From Diphasiastrum complanatum (taxonomy: Eukaryota > Streptophyta > Lycopodiopsida > Lycopodiales > Lycopodiaceae), in the NCBI GenBank assembly GCA_029204225.1, contig CM055113.1, positions 695,973 to 759,972 of the forward strand: 64,000 nt of DNA, read 5' to 3'. This document shows, piece by piece, positions 44,442-55,799 of this stretch; position 1 is the first letter of the stretch, and each line of letters begins with the position of its first letter. Under the pieces are notes generated by a model. The model ran no database searches and was not told the DNA's origin. It was given only the letters and a program-made list of their open reading frames with translations. A program made the position numbers and the translations under genes.

Positions 44442-45800
44442 ATGTCCACCTACAAGCGCCACATGCCACCCTCTACCAAGATCCGCAATTACCAGTACCC
44501 AATGGACCAACAAAATGATCCTCAAGTCCCAGACGATTATCCATACGAGATCAGGTCCCCTATAGTTGAACAAATCAGACATCATAGGTTCTATCGAATG
44601 CGAGCCGAACTCCAAGAGCCATCCACAAACCCGTTCAACAGACAAGAACCTGATAAAGCTGAGTCTTCATGCGCATGACCCCATTTGGTGCTAAGCCCTC
44701 ACCGGTCAGAACCAACCTTAATGGAGTCCCTGCTAACCACGAAGCTTTACCCTCAAATATTTTTACAAATCTTTGAGAATGCATGTGGTGTGTATGGTGA
44801 AACATCTCCCGATGATCTGGTCCAACTGTTCTCGATGACCATGATCGCTAAAGCACGTGATTGGTTTTTCAACCTTAATCGTGACGAAAAGACAGACTGG
44901 TCAACTTGGAAAGAGTCCTTTGTCAAGTGTTTTAAGTCCTTTTGCTTGATAGAGAGCCCTTTTGTCAAATTGAGTAACATCAAAATGACAAAAGATGAAC
45001 GTGTATGAGACTATATCGAGCGTTTCAAGTGCCTCAAAAGTCAAGTACAAGAACAGCCCTCCGAACAGATGCTCATCATCTGGTTTCTAGTAGGCCTTCC
45101 AAGATGGATTAGACACGAGCTTAAATTGAATGATGAATACACAAGTCTAAAGCTAGCTATGTCTGATGCCATCAAGGAAGAAGACAAAGGATCATATATT
45201 GACAAATCTAAGGAAAGGTGAGCACCACGTGCACCTATCCATGAGTCAAAGCTGATCGAGGACACCTGAGATCAGCTTTGGAAATCACAGTTGGAGTTGC
45301 TTAATAAGCAACATCAACTACAAATGGAGAAACTCACCAATGAGTTTCAAACTACCTTGAAGTCTATCCAAAGCAATATGCTTGGTTAGCCAAAATCGGT
45401 ACAGGTACTTTATAGATGAAAAACAATATGGTGCCCACACTGCCGAGCTATGCATCTTGTTGATGCTTGTCCTTCATATCAACCTATCCAAGCACATATA
45501 GTTCAACAATATGAAGAACACCCAACACAATATGGAAATGCCTTGTTTTATCAAGAATATCCATCAGAAAGTCCAGAACCATTAGCCATACAAGATGGCT
45601 ATGTTGTTATACAAGGGCCATTGCACACCAAATGTTTCATCTATGGTGAAACTGGCCACTTCATGGTTGATTGTCTAGTCAAGGCCAAGTACCATGCTGA
45701 GCATCCTGACTATATCAGAAAACACAGTTTCAAAGACTTCTCGAGACAACCGACCAAGATCCTACCTGCTCGTCACGTTAGTTATGAATCACAATAGGAT
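44442..45800 (+). pseudogene. Gypsy-5 gag
   Basis: The frame starts MSTYKRHMPPSTKIRNYQYP and carries a retrotransposon Gag domain: AKARDWFFNLNRDEKTDW, STWKESFVKCF, YIERFKCLKSQ. Stops include TGA at 44676-44678, TGA at 45006-45008 (Arg CGA in the usual V-R-D-Y-I-x-R-F) and several near 45220-45420. Two zinc boxes follow, CPHCRAMHLVDAC (about 45431) and CFIYGETGHFMVDC (about 45630, with Tyr in place of the second Cys). No pol follows. Gag binds RNA and forms the particle; this copy is dead. Confidence 0.8.
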
Positions 45801-46800
45801 CCTCACGACAACACAACATGAGCACCATAGCAACCCAACAGTTAAACCTGTTGCCCAACCGAGAAGTTTCTTGCAAACTTCTACAACACCGCACAATACG
45901 CCAGCGCCATAATGCAAAAGGACAATCTGAAATGAATTCTTGTCGAAAGAAAGTGAAACCGATATTCCGTCATCTGCTACAATGTCCAACCAAGAGCAAC
46001 CTTCACAGGGAATTGACAATTTTTCTCCCCTTCTACAACCTCAAATCTAATTGTCTTTCCACATGCAAATAAGATTTCCAATGTGCCAATACACAATAAA
46101 TCTAGGATTTGGAAATCCATTTAGAGATCCGATTATGAATCTCCTGTTCAAAGATGTCCTCAGGACATAGTACCTCACCCATACCTGCATCTCACGCTAT
46201 ATCTTACAACATCTGTTATCCATGATGATAGATGTTAGTGTCACCAACCCTGCCTTGTTTTGACAAGGGCATATGAGAGTAAGCCACATTACTCTACAAC
46301 ACAAATGAAATATTACAGCTATCAAGGTGACTTATCAATGTTGATGAATGCAAGTTTTGTTAGACAAGTGCACTACAGTTCTCACTATCTGTACAGTTTG
46401 TTTATTTTCTTGTTGCTCTTCATTCCTAGTGTGTGATTGATTTTTGCATGAGAAATAGGTACTACACGAGAGTCTTCTGTAGAGCATCTCCAGAACACAT
46501 TTTCATTCATCTATCCATCTTCAGATTATCTTGTACAACAGTTTAGAATTTGTTGAGCAATATCAAAAATCCATGGACAGTCGGAGTTGATTCCTGTATC
46601 TCATTGCCATATTCATCTTCGAGTCAACTACAGCAAGATCGAAAGAAATTTAGTTAAAATTTGTTCAATCTTTAGTATAGTCACATGTTCAATGAGTTTC
46701 AACTACGTGTTCCACACGCAGATCCAACCTTGAACATGACCAATTATCAGCAACAGCATCCCCACCAACATATTTTGGGCGGGGGGTGAGAGTGGATCTG
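45801..46800. other. Unassigned sequence
   Basis: It begins as eroded Gypsy-5 sequence and then has no recognisable coding region. A G-rich GGGCGGGGGGTGAGAGTGG lies near 46780 and resembles a polypurine tract, without an LTR I could recognise after it. Confidence 0.45.
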
Positions 46801-46801
46801 C

Positions 46802-47010
46802 TTGGATCCACTAGAGCAGTTACGCTGCCATTCCTTGATGTTGATCAAAGACACAAAGAGTCAGATTTCTGAAAACTACGAAATCACAGATCTTGGAGAA
46901 GCAACAAAATGCCTAGGGCTGGAGATCAGAAGAGATCGAACAAATGGCGAAATGCACTTGAGTCAGTCAGATCACTTGCTCCAAAGATGTGACTTTGGAC
47001 TGCAACACAT
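46802..47010 (+). pseudogene. Copia RT C-terminal scrap
   Basis: QISENYEITDLGEATKCLGL and EIRRDRTNGEMHLSQS match the segment after YVDD in copia RT (x-M-x-D-L-G-x-x-x-x-x-L-G-I-x-I). It starts and ends abruptly, and its parent element is not otherwise present. Confidence 0.7.
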
Positions 47011-47071
47011 TTTTTTCCCTGAGCAAGGAGGCCACTATTCCTTTTAGTTGTGACAAATCATGCTTCAAAAG

Positions 47072-47580
47072 CTAGAAATCGGCCTTCATTTGGTCATCCT
47101 CCCAAGAGGAAAATAGTTCAGTTGGTTTGGAAGGAGTGTATGGGATGGGTACCGGTACCGCAGATGGGGAAGTTGTGGGTTCTTGGGGAGTGGGGATAGG
47201 AAGGAGGTTGATAGCTAGAGCAATGGTGTGGGAGATCAATGGAGGCGAGGAAGAGACAGAAGATGAAGAAGAAGAGGGAGGAACCAACGAGGGCAGATAT
47301 GAGAAAAGATCTGAGGAAAGCGAGGGGGGGGGTTGCATAACAATAGACAGCAAGGGGTCTGATTCACCAACGAGGGTGGTAAGGGTGATGTGGGCTTCAA
47401 CGAGGGCAAAGGAGGAGATGGTGAGTGCAGCGAAAGGGGTGCTTTTTCCATTGAGGGAGGTGATGTTGCCAGCGATGGGGGAGGTGTTGTTTCTAGCGAT
47501 AGGGGAGGTGTGAGTGTTAGCAATGGAGGAGGTGTGTTCAGCAATGGGGGAGGTCTGAGTTTCAGCGATGGAGGAGGCAT
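47072..47580 (-). CDS. Pro/Ser-rich reading frame of unknown nature
   Basis: Two overlapping minus-strand frames (47072-47353 and 47236-47580) encode PPPSL, TPPPLL and SPPLPSL repeats, then PLISHTIALAINLLPIPTPQ and ELFSSWEDDQMKADF. The end resembles the start of some copia or caulimovirus-like Gag proteins, but I cannot name it. The plus strand is purine-rich with GGGGGAGGTG repeats at 47456-47580. It joins Copia-D directly at 47581. Confidence 0.3.
47456..47580 (+). repeat. Short G-rich tandem repeats
   Basis: Five or six units of about 21-27 bp of the form AGCRATGGGGGAGGTGTKWG. Runs of five Gs make quadruplex formation possible. Confidence 0.7.
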
Positions 47581-48715
47581 TTCAACTCACACTAAGCAAA
47601 TTCTTGCTAATAGATGGAATAAACAAGACATCCTCCAAATGAACGTTCTTGTTTGTAGAGAGAGAAATAGGAATTGTGCCAATCCCTTTGATTGCAGACT
47701 CACCATCACTGGCCATGTAGATCATCCTCTTGTCATCTCCATATGCCAACAGAGAAGTGAAGTACTCTTTGTGAAAGGTCATGTGTGAACTTGCTCCACT
47801 ATCAATCCACCAAGGATCTAGATCTCCATCATTAGCAAGCATACATGAAGACATCACAAAAGCATCATCATTTGCATCTTGCACATCCAAACCATCCTCA
47901 TCAGGAGTAAGATTACCTTGCTTGTCTCCTTGATCTCTCTTCTTCTTGTAGCACTCACTTGCAAAGTGTCCTTTGATGCCACAATAGAAGCACTCGAGCT
48001 TGGATCTGTTCTTCTTTTTGCCACTTGAAGAAGCATCCACTTGATCTTGCCCTTTAGACCACTTGCTTTTGGTTTTGCCCTTGAATTTGCCCTTTGTGAA
48101 CATAGCATCCTCTTGAAGTGTCGATGTAGATCCACCTCTTGCTTGAAGCCTATATTCCTCATTGATCAAGATCTCTTGAAGATCCATCAAACTTGGAAAA
48201 GTCTTTTGAATAGCAATACTTTGAACAATGTTAGCATGAGCATCCAACAAGCCATTAAGAATCACTTGAATAAGCTCTCCTTCCTTAATGCTTTCATCTA
48301 TGCAAGCTAACTCATCATTCAATGCTTTCATTCTCAAAACAAAAGTACTTGGACTTTCTTCATTCTTTTGCAAACAAGAAAAGATTTGCCTTCTTAGAGT
48401 CAACACTCTAGAAGTAGACTTGGATCCATAAAGCTTCTTCAATGAATTCCAAGCTTCCAAAGATGATGTGCACTTTCCAACTTCCTTGAGAAGTTCATTG
48501 GTAACATTCATCTTTATCATGTGTAGAGCCTTCTTGGCCCTCTTGTCATACCTCAATTGCTCTTGTTGTGTTGCTGGTCTCTCCTCCAAACGTACAACAA
48601 TATCCAAAACATCATTCATCTCAAGAAGTGACTCCATCCTCACTTTCCATAATGAATAGTTACTTGAGGTAAGCCTATCATTGGCTTCCAACATGACTCC
48701 AATTGAGGTTGCCAT
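47581..48715 (-). CDS. Copia-D gag and protease start, open frame (truncated element)
   Basis: A clean minus-strand frame of 377 codons starts at 48715, MATSIGVMLEANDRLTSSNY. It is the same family as Copia-A gag but without its stops. Gag capsid is followed by the knuckle CFYCGIKGHFASEC (residues ~243-256) and protease DSGASSHMTFHKEY (~308-321), ending at NLLSVS where homology breaks at 47581. Integrase, RT and LTRs are missing. It could encode a Gag alone, usable in trans, but no promoter LTR is attached. Confidence 0.85.
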
Positions 48716-49040
48716 GTAGCAATGACCTGATCTTCTCTTTCAACCTGCTTCAATGCACAAAGCACTCCTTTGAACAACAACAAATGCTTTCAAAAGAAAT
48801 CACCAAGATTTGAAACTATCTCACAAATTCCTTCTAGCACTTATCCAAGCAAATCAACACATAGAATCATGGAATCTTGATCAACCTATGATTTATCCTC
48901 AATCTAATGACTTTTGCCACTTCCTAATATTGAAACACAGTCAAATGAAGTCCAGCAACCTCACTATCTAGAGATCCAATCAAAATTAGAGTTTTGACAA
49001 AATCACAAAAAATTGACTATTCCAAATCTACATGCAAATG
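48716..49040 (-). other. Copia-D leader
   Basis: The reverse complement matches the Copia-A leader across the point where Copia-B is inserted there (AAGAGAAGATCAGGTCATTG uninterrupted). It therefore represents the empty site. The match fades at about 49040, and the primer site and LTR are missing. Confidence 0.85.
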
Positions 49041-49167
49041 CTGAAAATTTGATATGCAATCTATAAGCCACCACTTAGGCTGAACCAATGATCCAAAAAT
49101 CAGCCAAATCCAGCATGTGAATTCAAAAAAAGGAATTGAACAAGTATATTGACCTATTTAGTGTTTT

Positions 49168-49536
49168 GATCACAAGGATGCTTCTAACCAGGCTCTCTAC
49201 AGCAACAAGAAGAAGACGAAGAAGCAGTTCAAGCCTAAGAGGGAGTCTAACCAAAGGCATAATCGAGACCAGCAAGCAAAAAGAGCCAGCAAAGGCAAAT
49301 GGAGGAATAAAGGAAAGCCAAAACAGTAGAGTGGAGACCAGAAGACATGTGTGAGATGCAAACGCAAAGAACATACTGTCAATTTGTGCTGGCTAAATCC
49401 AAAAATTGAGTGTATCCACTGTCACAAGAAGGGTCATGCAGCCATGAACTACCACCAGAACCCAAGAAACAAACAAGCTCAAGGCAGACGGGAGAACACC
49501 CAAGAGTTCCATTCTACCGTGCTGTCCGGAACATAA
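49168..49536 (+). pseudogene. Basic gag remnant with two zinc knuckles
   Basis: The plus frame reads Lys/Arg-rich protein (SNKKKTKKQFKPKRESNQRH, AKRASKGKWRNKGKPKQ), a TAG at 49327-49329, then knuckles CVRCKRKEHTVNLC and CIHCHKKGHAAMNYH (last Cys replaced by Tyr-His). It ends with a stop at 49534-49536. It overlaps, one frame apart, the start of the histone-fold frame, suggesting a single former coding region with a frameshift near 49490-49505, or a fusion junction. Confidence 0.6.
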
Positions 49537-49868
49537 CAAGAAATGATCTCGGACAGCACGTTAGATTCACACCGAGTGCCCTTCAGTGCCTTCAAGAGGC
49601 TGCTGAAGATTATATTAGCCTTTTTTTTGAGGATTCTTTTTTGCTTGCCATCCATACCAAGAGGGTTACCATAATGCCCAAGGATTTTCAGCTTCTGATG
49701 AGAATGAGGGATAGGTATTGTAGGTTACATGTATCTCAGCCTGCTGCTCCTAGACCAACTCCTATAAATAGGACTCATCTTCCTACGAAGCATCCTAGGA
49801 AGCAGACAGCCCCCAATCCTGCTCCTAAGAAAGTGAAGACTGTAGCGCATCGGTCGAGATCTGACTGA
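49410..49868 (+). CDS. Histone H3-fold protein, CENH3-like, fused behind gag sequence
   Basis: In this 152-codon frame, residues 33-106 (49506-49727) read as a complete H3 histone fold. Helix 1 is VPFYRAVRNITRN, loop 1 DLGQHVRFT, helix 2 PSALQCLQEAAEDY through FFEDSFLLAIHTK, loop 2 RVTIM, and helix 3 PKDFQLLMRMRDRY. LQEAAEDY, an extra residue in loop 1 and KDF in place of KDI resemble centromeric H3 rather than canonical H3. The N-terminal tail and helix N of H3 are missing; residues 1-32 are the gag zinc-knuckle region read in another frame. A Pro/Lys/Arg-rich tail follows the fold (TKHPRKQTAPNPAPKKVKT) and ends in the reverse CTCAACCGAC array. No intron or stop interrupts the fold. It could be a captured retrocopy or a functional retroelement-encoded histone. 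No promoter is evident. Fold identity is strong; the CENH3 assignment is moderate. Confidence 0.8.
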   Translation: MYPLSQEGSCSHELPPEPKKQTSSRQTGEHPRVPFYRAVRNITRNDLGQHVRFTPSALQCLQEAAEDYISLFFEDSFLLAIHTKRVTIMPKDFQLLMRMRDRYCRLHVSQPAAPRPTPINRTHLPTKHPRKQTAPNPAPKKVKTVAHRSRSD

Positions 49869-50010
49869 TGGGTGTCAGTCGAGATTTCAATTGATCATCG
49901 TCGGTCGAGATGTAATGGATGACCGTCAGTTGAGATTGCACACTTGTTGTCGGTTGATAATTGACAGGTTGTGTCGGTTGAGATTCGAAGCTGGGGCTCC
50001 GGTTGAGATT
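49846..50010 (-). repeat. Reverse-oriented CTCAACCGAC repeats
   Basis: Seven imperfect units appear as CGGTTGAGAT on the plus strand (CGGTCGAGATC, CAGTCGAGATT, CGGTCGAGATG, CAGTTGAGATT, CGGTTGATAAT, CGGTTGAGATT twice), spaced about 20-27 bp. They are the reverse complement of the 42241-42912 repeat. Confidence 0.85.
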
Positions 50011-51047
50011 TCAAGCGTGAGGAGCATGAGCCGGTGGTGAAAGAAACCCAGGTCTGTTAGAGTGTTTGTTTACAAGTGATTGGCAAGGCTAACAACTCGT
50101 GGATTTGGGTAATGATATAGCCGACGATGTGGCTCTAGAAATCATGTAGGAACTCAGATTTGTTTAAAGATTTGGAATGTTGTTGCAGAGATCTGAGCGT
50201 GGACAAGGTTGTGGGTTTCTGATGTAGAAGGTGTTGGAGTTCAATGGGCAACGGTGCCAAATGTTGACAAATTCTCTTTTCCAGAGGATCTGTTTACTAT
50301 GATTCTTTTTTGCCTCTTCTTCAGATCCGTTTCTGCCTGTTACCAGGCTCAAAGGCATTCGTTAGATGGTTTCTTGATTTTACGATGCCAAACCAGACAG
50401 AAGGAAACAAGTAGACATTGTAGTATAGATTTTCTTTGTCCTACCTGTCAAAAGACTACTCAGGGACGTCACTCTTGAACGCACTTACATTCTACATAGA
50501 TGATGCAAGCCAAGAATGCTCATTCACAAATCAGCATGCAAGCCAATGAACGTTCAGTAGTTTCTACTGCTACTTACTCTAAAAACGGATTGAAATCAGA
50601 TCCTACATTACACTAAACTGAGCTACATTTGCATAAACTGATAAACAAGAAAAAGAACTAAACTACATCATGTTAGAAGTCCAAGAATCAAGAAACTAAC
50701 CAGTCTATTGACTCTTGGACATCCCAAGAACATCAAGAACTGGATTGTACAGAGATATGCAAGAATCACACCATAGATCCAGCCTATTTAGTTTACTTGA
50801 ATGCTGGTTTCTACATTAATCCACAAGAAAACATGAAATCTAATCCATAACTAGTAAAGCAAGATACTAATCCACTCTAAATCCACAACCACACACAATA
50901 TGAATGGAAGGGCATGATCATAGGGGCATCAATCTTCTTATTAAGCATGGAGTGGATACAATGCAAAAAGCTCCTCTTCACAAAGAGGGAGTCTCTTGAC
51001 TCTACAAATTGAATGTGAGATCTTTTGATCAAGCTATGATAAGAACT
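50011..51047. other. Unassigned sequence
   Basis: No supportable gene. A plus frame at 50209-50478 ends in a Cys-containing stretch (FLCPTCQKTTQGRHS) that might be a remnant zinc box, but nothing supports it further. Confidence 0.5.
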
Positions 51048-51470
51048 GTTGATAGTCAAAATGATCTTTGTGAGAAATTGTCAACTAGTTTGCTACTTTG
51101 GTCATATTTGTTTATTTGGCAGTTGAGGCCAATTTTCCTATTAGCCTTAGAGTTTGACTTTTCAAAGTTATATTAGTCTAAAAGCATTTGAATTACCACT
51201 TATAGAAAGTGAGGGAGGTTGTAGGAGATCGAGTTTGATAGATTCAAATTTGAATGTTGGAGACATTGAATCTAGTCCACATTAAAAAAAAGGGTTTTTG
51301 TTATGGAGGGAAACCAAGCTCATTAATGATGCATGGACCTACTATAAAAGGGTGTAAACTCATGGGAGAAAGGATTCTTCTCTCTCTCATCTCATTTCAT
51401 GCTTATGCATGAGTTCTCTTGGTTGATCTATCCATTGGTGCACTATCTTGATGATATCTTGAAAACTTGT
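51048..51470 (+). repeat. Diverged family-A LTR fragment
   Basis: It begins TGTTGATAGTC and follows the family-A LTR through TTTGACTTTTCAAAGTT, ACATTGAATCTAG and a TATA box TATAAAAGG at 51343-51351, to CCATTGGTGCACTATCTTGATG. The last ~200 bp of the LTR are missing, including the CACACGTGTG site. Confidence 0.8.
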
Positions 51471-52560
51471 AAAGTTGGAATAAAGTTCTAATCTTAACTT
51501 GAAGTCAAGGATGTCTGTATAAGTATATCTAGACTTGGTAGGAATACGAAGAACTGTTGTAGCTTTATTTTTTAATCTATTAAGAGTTTGATGGTTGGAA
51601 AACTTGTGAATGTGAAATTATTCCCTTCAAAGATTTTCTCGATATGTTATTTACTCATGAGAAATAGAAATATTTGGTAGTTGAGTTACAAGATTCTCAA
51701 TATGCAAATTTTAAAAGAATTTGCCAGATAATAATGTATGTTTATGAATTGGATCATAGTGGAATATTTTGATACGTATGTCACTAATCTTGTGGATCTA
51801 CTATGTGTTTTCTAAGTACTAAGTTTATATCATATACTTAAACTAGTCATTGAACATAGACATATGAACAACTAATGTTCAGAATACTTACCTATAGATT
51901 AATGGTGTTGAAAAAAGAAAAAAAAATTGACTTTGAAAGACTGCATTTGGTAGATGCAAAGTCAAATTTTGCTGAATGATCCTTCTTCAATGCATGCCAA
52001 TGCTTATCAAATTTGAACTATACTATCACAATAATACTCACATTTGATTCTACTTGATTCTAACTTTGAAATCATCAGAATCTATGAGATTGATTTCATA
52101 GACAAACATAAACTGAATAGAGGTTTTGAAATGCGAAAGTAGTCGATACATCAAACAAATAGATAAGAGATTGAAGAGATAACAATTGATCAGAAAAGCA
52201 TACATTCATTTTGACATGAAATTGAATGCAATAAGTCTACATGATTGTTCTTAGTAAGTAGCATGTAGAAATTAGATGAATCACGAGCACAAAACAATAG
52301 TGGATATAGCCATGTACTCGACATAAATCCAATCACTTGATCGTCTTTGTCTGATATACTTCTCCTAATAAGCAATAAGCCCCGCTAGCAATACTCTATT
52401 TGACTGGTTAACTTAGTAGCTAAGAAATTGAGTAGCTTTAGTCAGTTAAACAACTAAGAGAGTAACTCTAAATGATGGTTAGGATAGCAATTTAGCCAGG
52501 TTGCGATTGGCACTTAGCCATATTGCGTTGTCACTTATCCAATTAGGTTATATGGTAAGT
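51471..52560. other. Unassigned AT-rich sequence
   Basis: No gene or repeat family recognised. Part of the right end may be the far side of the Gypsy-4 LTR. Confidence 0.5.
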
Positions 52561-52839
52561 ACTTACTAACAATAATTAGAACAAATAGTTAGCCTCAAAA
52601 CAAGTGGTAACATGTTGACCCCTTTGATAGTTGCCGTTCCGGTGGTAGAATCAACTTGCTTCCTGACTAGGCCATGACTCGAGCTCCAGAGCTAGCTCAT
52701 GACTTGTGACTACTTGACTAGCTCACCACAGGTCGGAGGCTCAGTTCTTGATGTTCTAACTTGCTCTGGGACCTTAGGGAGTGTCACCCCTTAGAGTCTT
52801 ACAGGGCACGCTGGGTGCACCTGAGTCAGATTTACAACA
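52561..52839 (-). repeat. Gypsy-4 3' LTR (visible part)
   Basis: On the minus strand the LTR starts TGTTGTAAATCTGACTCAG right after a purine tract (GAGGGGACGA, plus strand 52840-52851). The far boundary was not found, and 52561 is only an estimate. Confidence 0.55.
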
Positions 52840-55799
52840 TCGTCCCCTCGTTTGAAAAAGCTGATGTCCTCATCAGGGCCAAACTAGACCTAGGACGTAT
52901 GGCACGGGCTTAATTCACCGGCCTTAACAACTTTGAATTACAAAATACATTGGCCCCTGTGTAAAGCTGCAAGTGATTTATTGGCAAACTTAAGAAAAAT
53001 ACCGGGAAGTTCCTTGAACTTCAGAATGGCCATGAATGCTTATGTAGGAGGCATGCGGCCAGGTAGTGCTTTGTGTGCCGATCTGGGAAAACGACTATTG
53101 CATTGGTTCTTCTGCAGATAATCTGCTAGTACTTCAGGGGCTCCCTCCTTAAGTTTGTCTTCGTACTCCCAAGAAGCCTCAATAAGTGGAGCCCGTAGCC
53201 ACTTCACTAGATATTCACGTTGAACGCCAGTTCGCTTTCTATGTGTCAATATTTGTTCTGGTACAAGCTGCCTCTTCGTATCATCAAGTGCTGTTGGTGG
53301 GTGACAGAGTTCGTGTTGCTGATCAAATCGCTCATCTGGTTTGTACCGTTTGAGTAATGAGATATGAAACACATTGTGTATATCCAAGCTGGATGGCAGC
53401 GCTAATCAGTAAGCCACTGGGTTGATCTTCTTGGCGACATAATATGGTCCCGCATAAGGTCGAGCGAACTTATGAGAAAAACCTTTTGGTAACGCAATGT
53501 TCTTTGTGTTCAGCCATATTTGATCACCTTCCTCAAATTCCAGTTCTCGTCGATGTGGGTTTACGTCAGCTGCCATACTCCTTTGTGACTACTCTAAAAA
53601 TGCCTTCACCTCTGTCAGCTTTGTGTGCCACTCATTGATGAATTCCTCTACAGTGGGTACTGGGGTTTCCTGCACGCCTGTAAAAAAAGAGCTTGGAACA
53701 ATCGGTAGCCGACCATTGCTTATCTCGAAGGGTGCCCTTCCAGTAGATCTGTTCACTTGGTTGTTATGTGCAAACTCGAGAATATCCAAGTAGTTGACCT
53801 AATCGGATTGGTCCCAAGCGACATAATTTCGTAAATATTGTTCAATCTGTCGATTGACTCGTTCCGTTTGCCCATCTGTCTGAGGGTGATATGCAGTACT
53901 GAAATTCAGTCCGGTTCCCACGAGGCGAAATAGACAAGTCCAAAACTTTCCGACAAACTTGGTGTCTCGGTCAGAAATGATCGTTCTAGGCAGGCCGTGG
54001 TATTTGAAAACACATTTGAAAAATAACCTTGCCACTTCTTCAGCTGTCACTGAACTTTTAGTTGGTACTAGATGAACTTTCTTTGAAAACCGGTCAACCA
54101 CCACATAAATTGAGTGGAAGCCCTGGCACCGTGGTAGTTGAACAATAAAATCCATGCTCACCGAATCCCATGGGTATGCTGGTACCGGTAATGGTTGGAG
54201 TAGTCCAGCTGGAGCTAGCGGTTCCACCTTCACTTGTTGACATGTCGGGCATGTTTGCACATAGGATTCAACGTCTGCCACATACTTGGCCAATAGAAGC
54301 CTCTTTTGAGAAGTTCATACATGCGATTCACCCCTGGATGCCCGGCGGCTAGTACGTCATGATGTTCTCGCAAGACTTTCTTCCTCAGGTTGATGTTGTC
54401 TGGGACATATACTCTGCATTGTTTATAAACAACCATTTGATCTTTCCAAGTGAAATGTTTATGAGGCTTTCCCAGCTGGAATTCGATCATTAAGTCCTTC
54501 GCCAACACATCTACACCATAATTCTCCCTGATTTCTTGGAGTAGGCTAGTCACCTGAGTTGTCACTGTTGCCATCAAGTGTTCTTGTCTACTTAGTGCGT
54601 CCGCCACCACATTGTTCCTTCCCGCCTTGTGTAAAATGTCTATATTGAATTTTGAGAGAAAGTTTTGCCATCGCATTTGCTTTGGCGTGAGCATACCTTG
54701 GGATGAGAAGTACTTGAGTGATACATTATCAGTGAACGCCTTAAAGGGTTTTCCTGCCACATAATGCCTCCAATGCTCCACTGCTTGAACTACTGCGACC
54801 ATTTCTTTTTCATGAGTTGGCCATCGTCGCTCTACGTCACTCAATTTCTTTGAAAAATATGCAACAGGTTTTCCGTCTTGCATCAGCACGGCCCCAATAG
54901 CAAAGTTCGACGCGTCTGTATGTATTTCAAAAGGTTTGCTAAAGTCCGGTAAGGCAAGGATGGGTTCTTGAGTGATCCGTCGTTTTAGTTCTTGGAACGC
55001 TGCTTCACATTTTGGTGTCCATGTCATCTTCAGATGAGTCTTGGTCTGCTCCAACAGTGGTGCCACAATTTTGCTAAATGCCTCAATGAATCTCCTGTAA
55101 AAGTTACATAAGCCCACAAAGGATTTGATGCCATGAACAGTTTTAGGTGCTAGCCAATCCAAGATAGCCTTGATCTTCTTAGGATCCATTCGAATCCATC
55201 CATGAACTATAACATGTCCAAGGAAGTCAACTTCCTCCACCACAAACTCACATTTCTCTCTTTTCGCGAACAAGCAATTTCTCCTCAGTCGTTGGAGAAC
55301 TGTCCTTAAATGTTGAATGTGATCTTTAAGGTTCCGGCTAAATACTAATATGTCATCAATGTACACAATGACAAATTCATCTAGGCAGTCCTGAAATATA
55401 TTGTTCATCAACGTGCAAAAAGTGGCTGGTGCATTTGTTAGACTGAATGGCATCACCAGGAACTCGTGACCCTCGTACCGCGTTCGAAACGTCGTTTTGT
55501 GCTCATCACCTTTAGCTATTCAAATTTGATGATATCCAGATCTAAGATCTATTCGGCTAAAGTATTTGGCATGTTTGAGTTGGTCGAATAGGTCATCAAT
55601 TCTAGGCATGGGGTACTTGTTCTTGATGGTACTCTTTTTAAGCATGCGATAATCCACACACATTCGAAGAGTTTTGTTCGCCTTTTCCACAAACAACACT
55701 GGGGCTCCAAAAGGTGAAGCGCTAGGTCTAATAAAACCTTTGTCTATCAATTCACCAAGTTGTCATTTCAGTTCTGCCAACTCTTCTTGTGACATTCTG
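52840..55799 (-). pseudogene. Gypsy-4, chromovirus pol (RT to chromodomain)
   Basis: Minus-strand chromovirus Pol. RT starts MSQEELAELK, has TGA for Trp at 55763-55765, continues [19 protein letters not shown] and DLRSGYHQI, has TGA for Arg at 55520-55522, and reaches catalytic YIDD at 55352-55363. RNase H (HTDASNFAIGAVLMQDGKPV, VADALSRQE) and the integrase zinc region follow, with a frameshift near 54290. The integrase core has MDFIVQLPR, ISDRDTKFVG and YHPQTDGQTERVNRQ, a stop at 53797, and LDILEFAHNNQ onwards. The chromodomain is EYLVKWLRAPLIEASWE (about 53160-53225). RT to integrase (54230-55456) is one open 408-codon frame, better kept than Gypsy-1. Gag and protease are missing at the junction with the LTR at 55800. 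Confidence 0.9.

Noticed and set aside
47127-47513. 128-codon Gly/Glu-rich plus frame
   Set aside because: Low-complexity complement of the Pro-rich minus frames; neither side has a recognised family, and the minus frames fit a protein slightly better.
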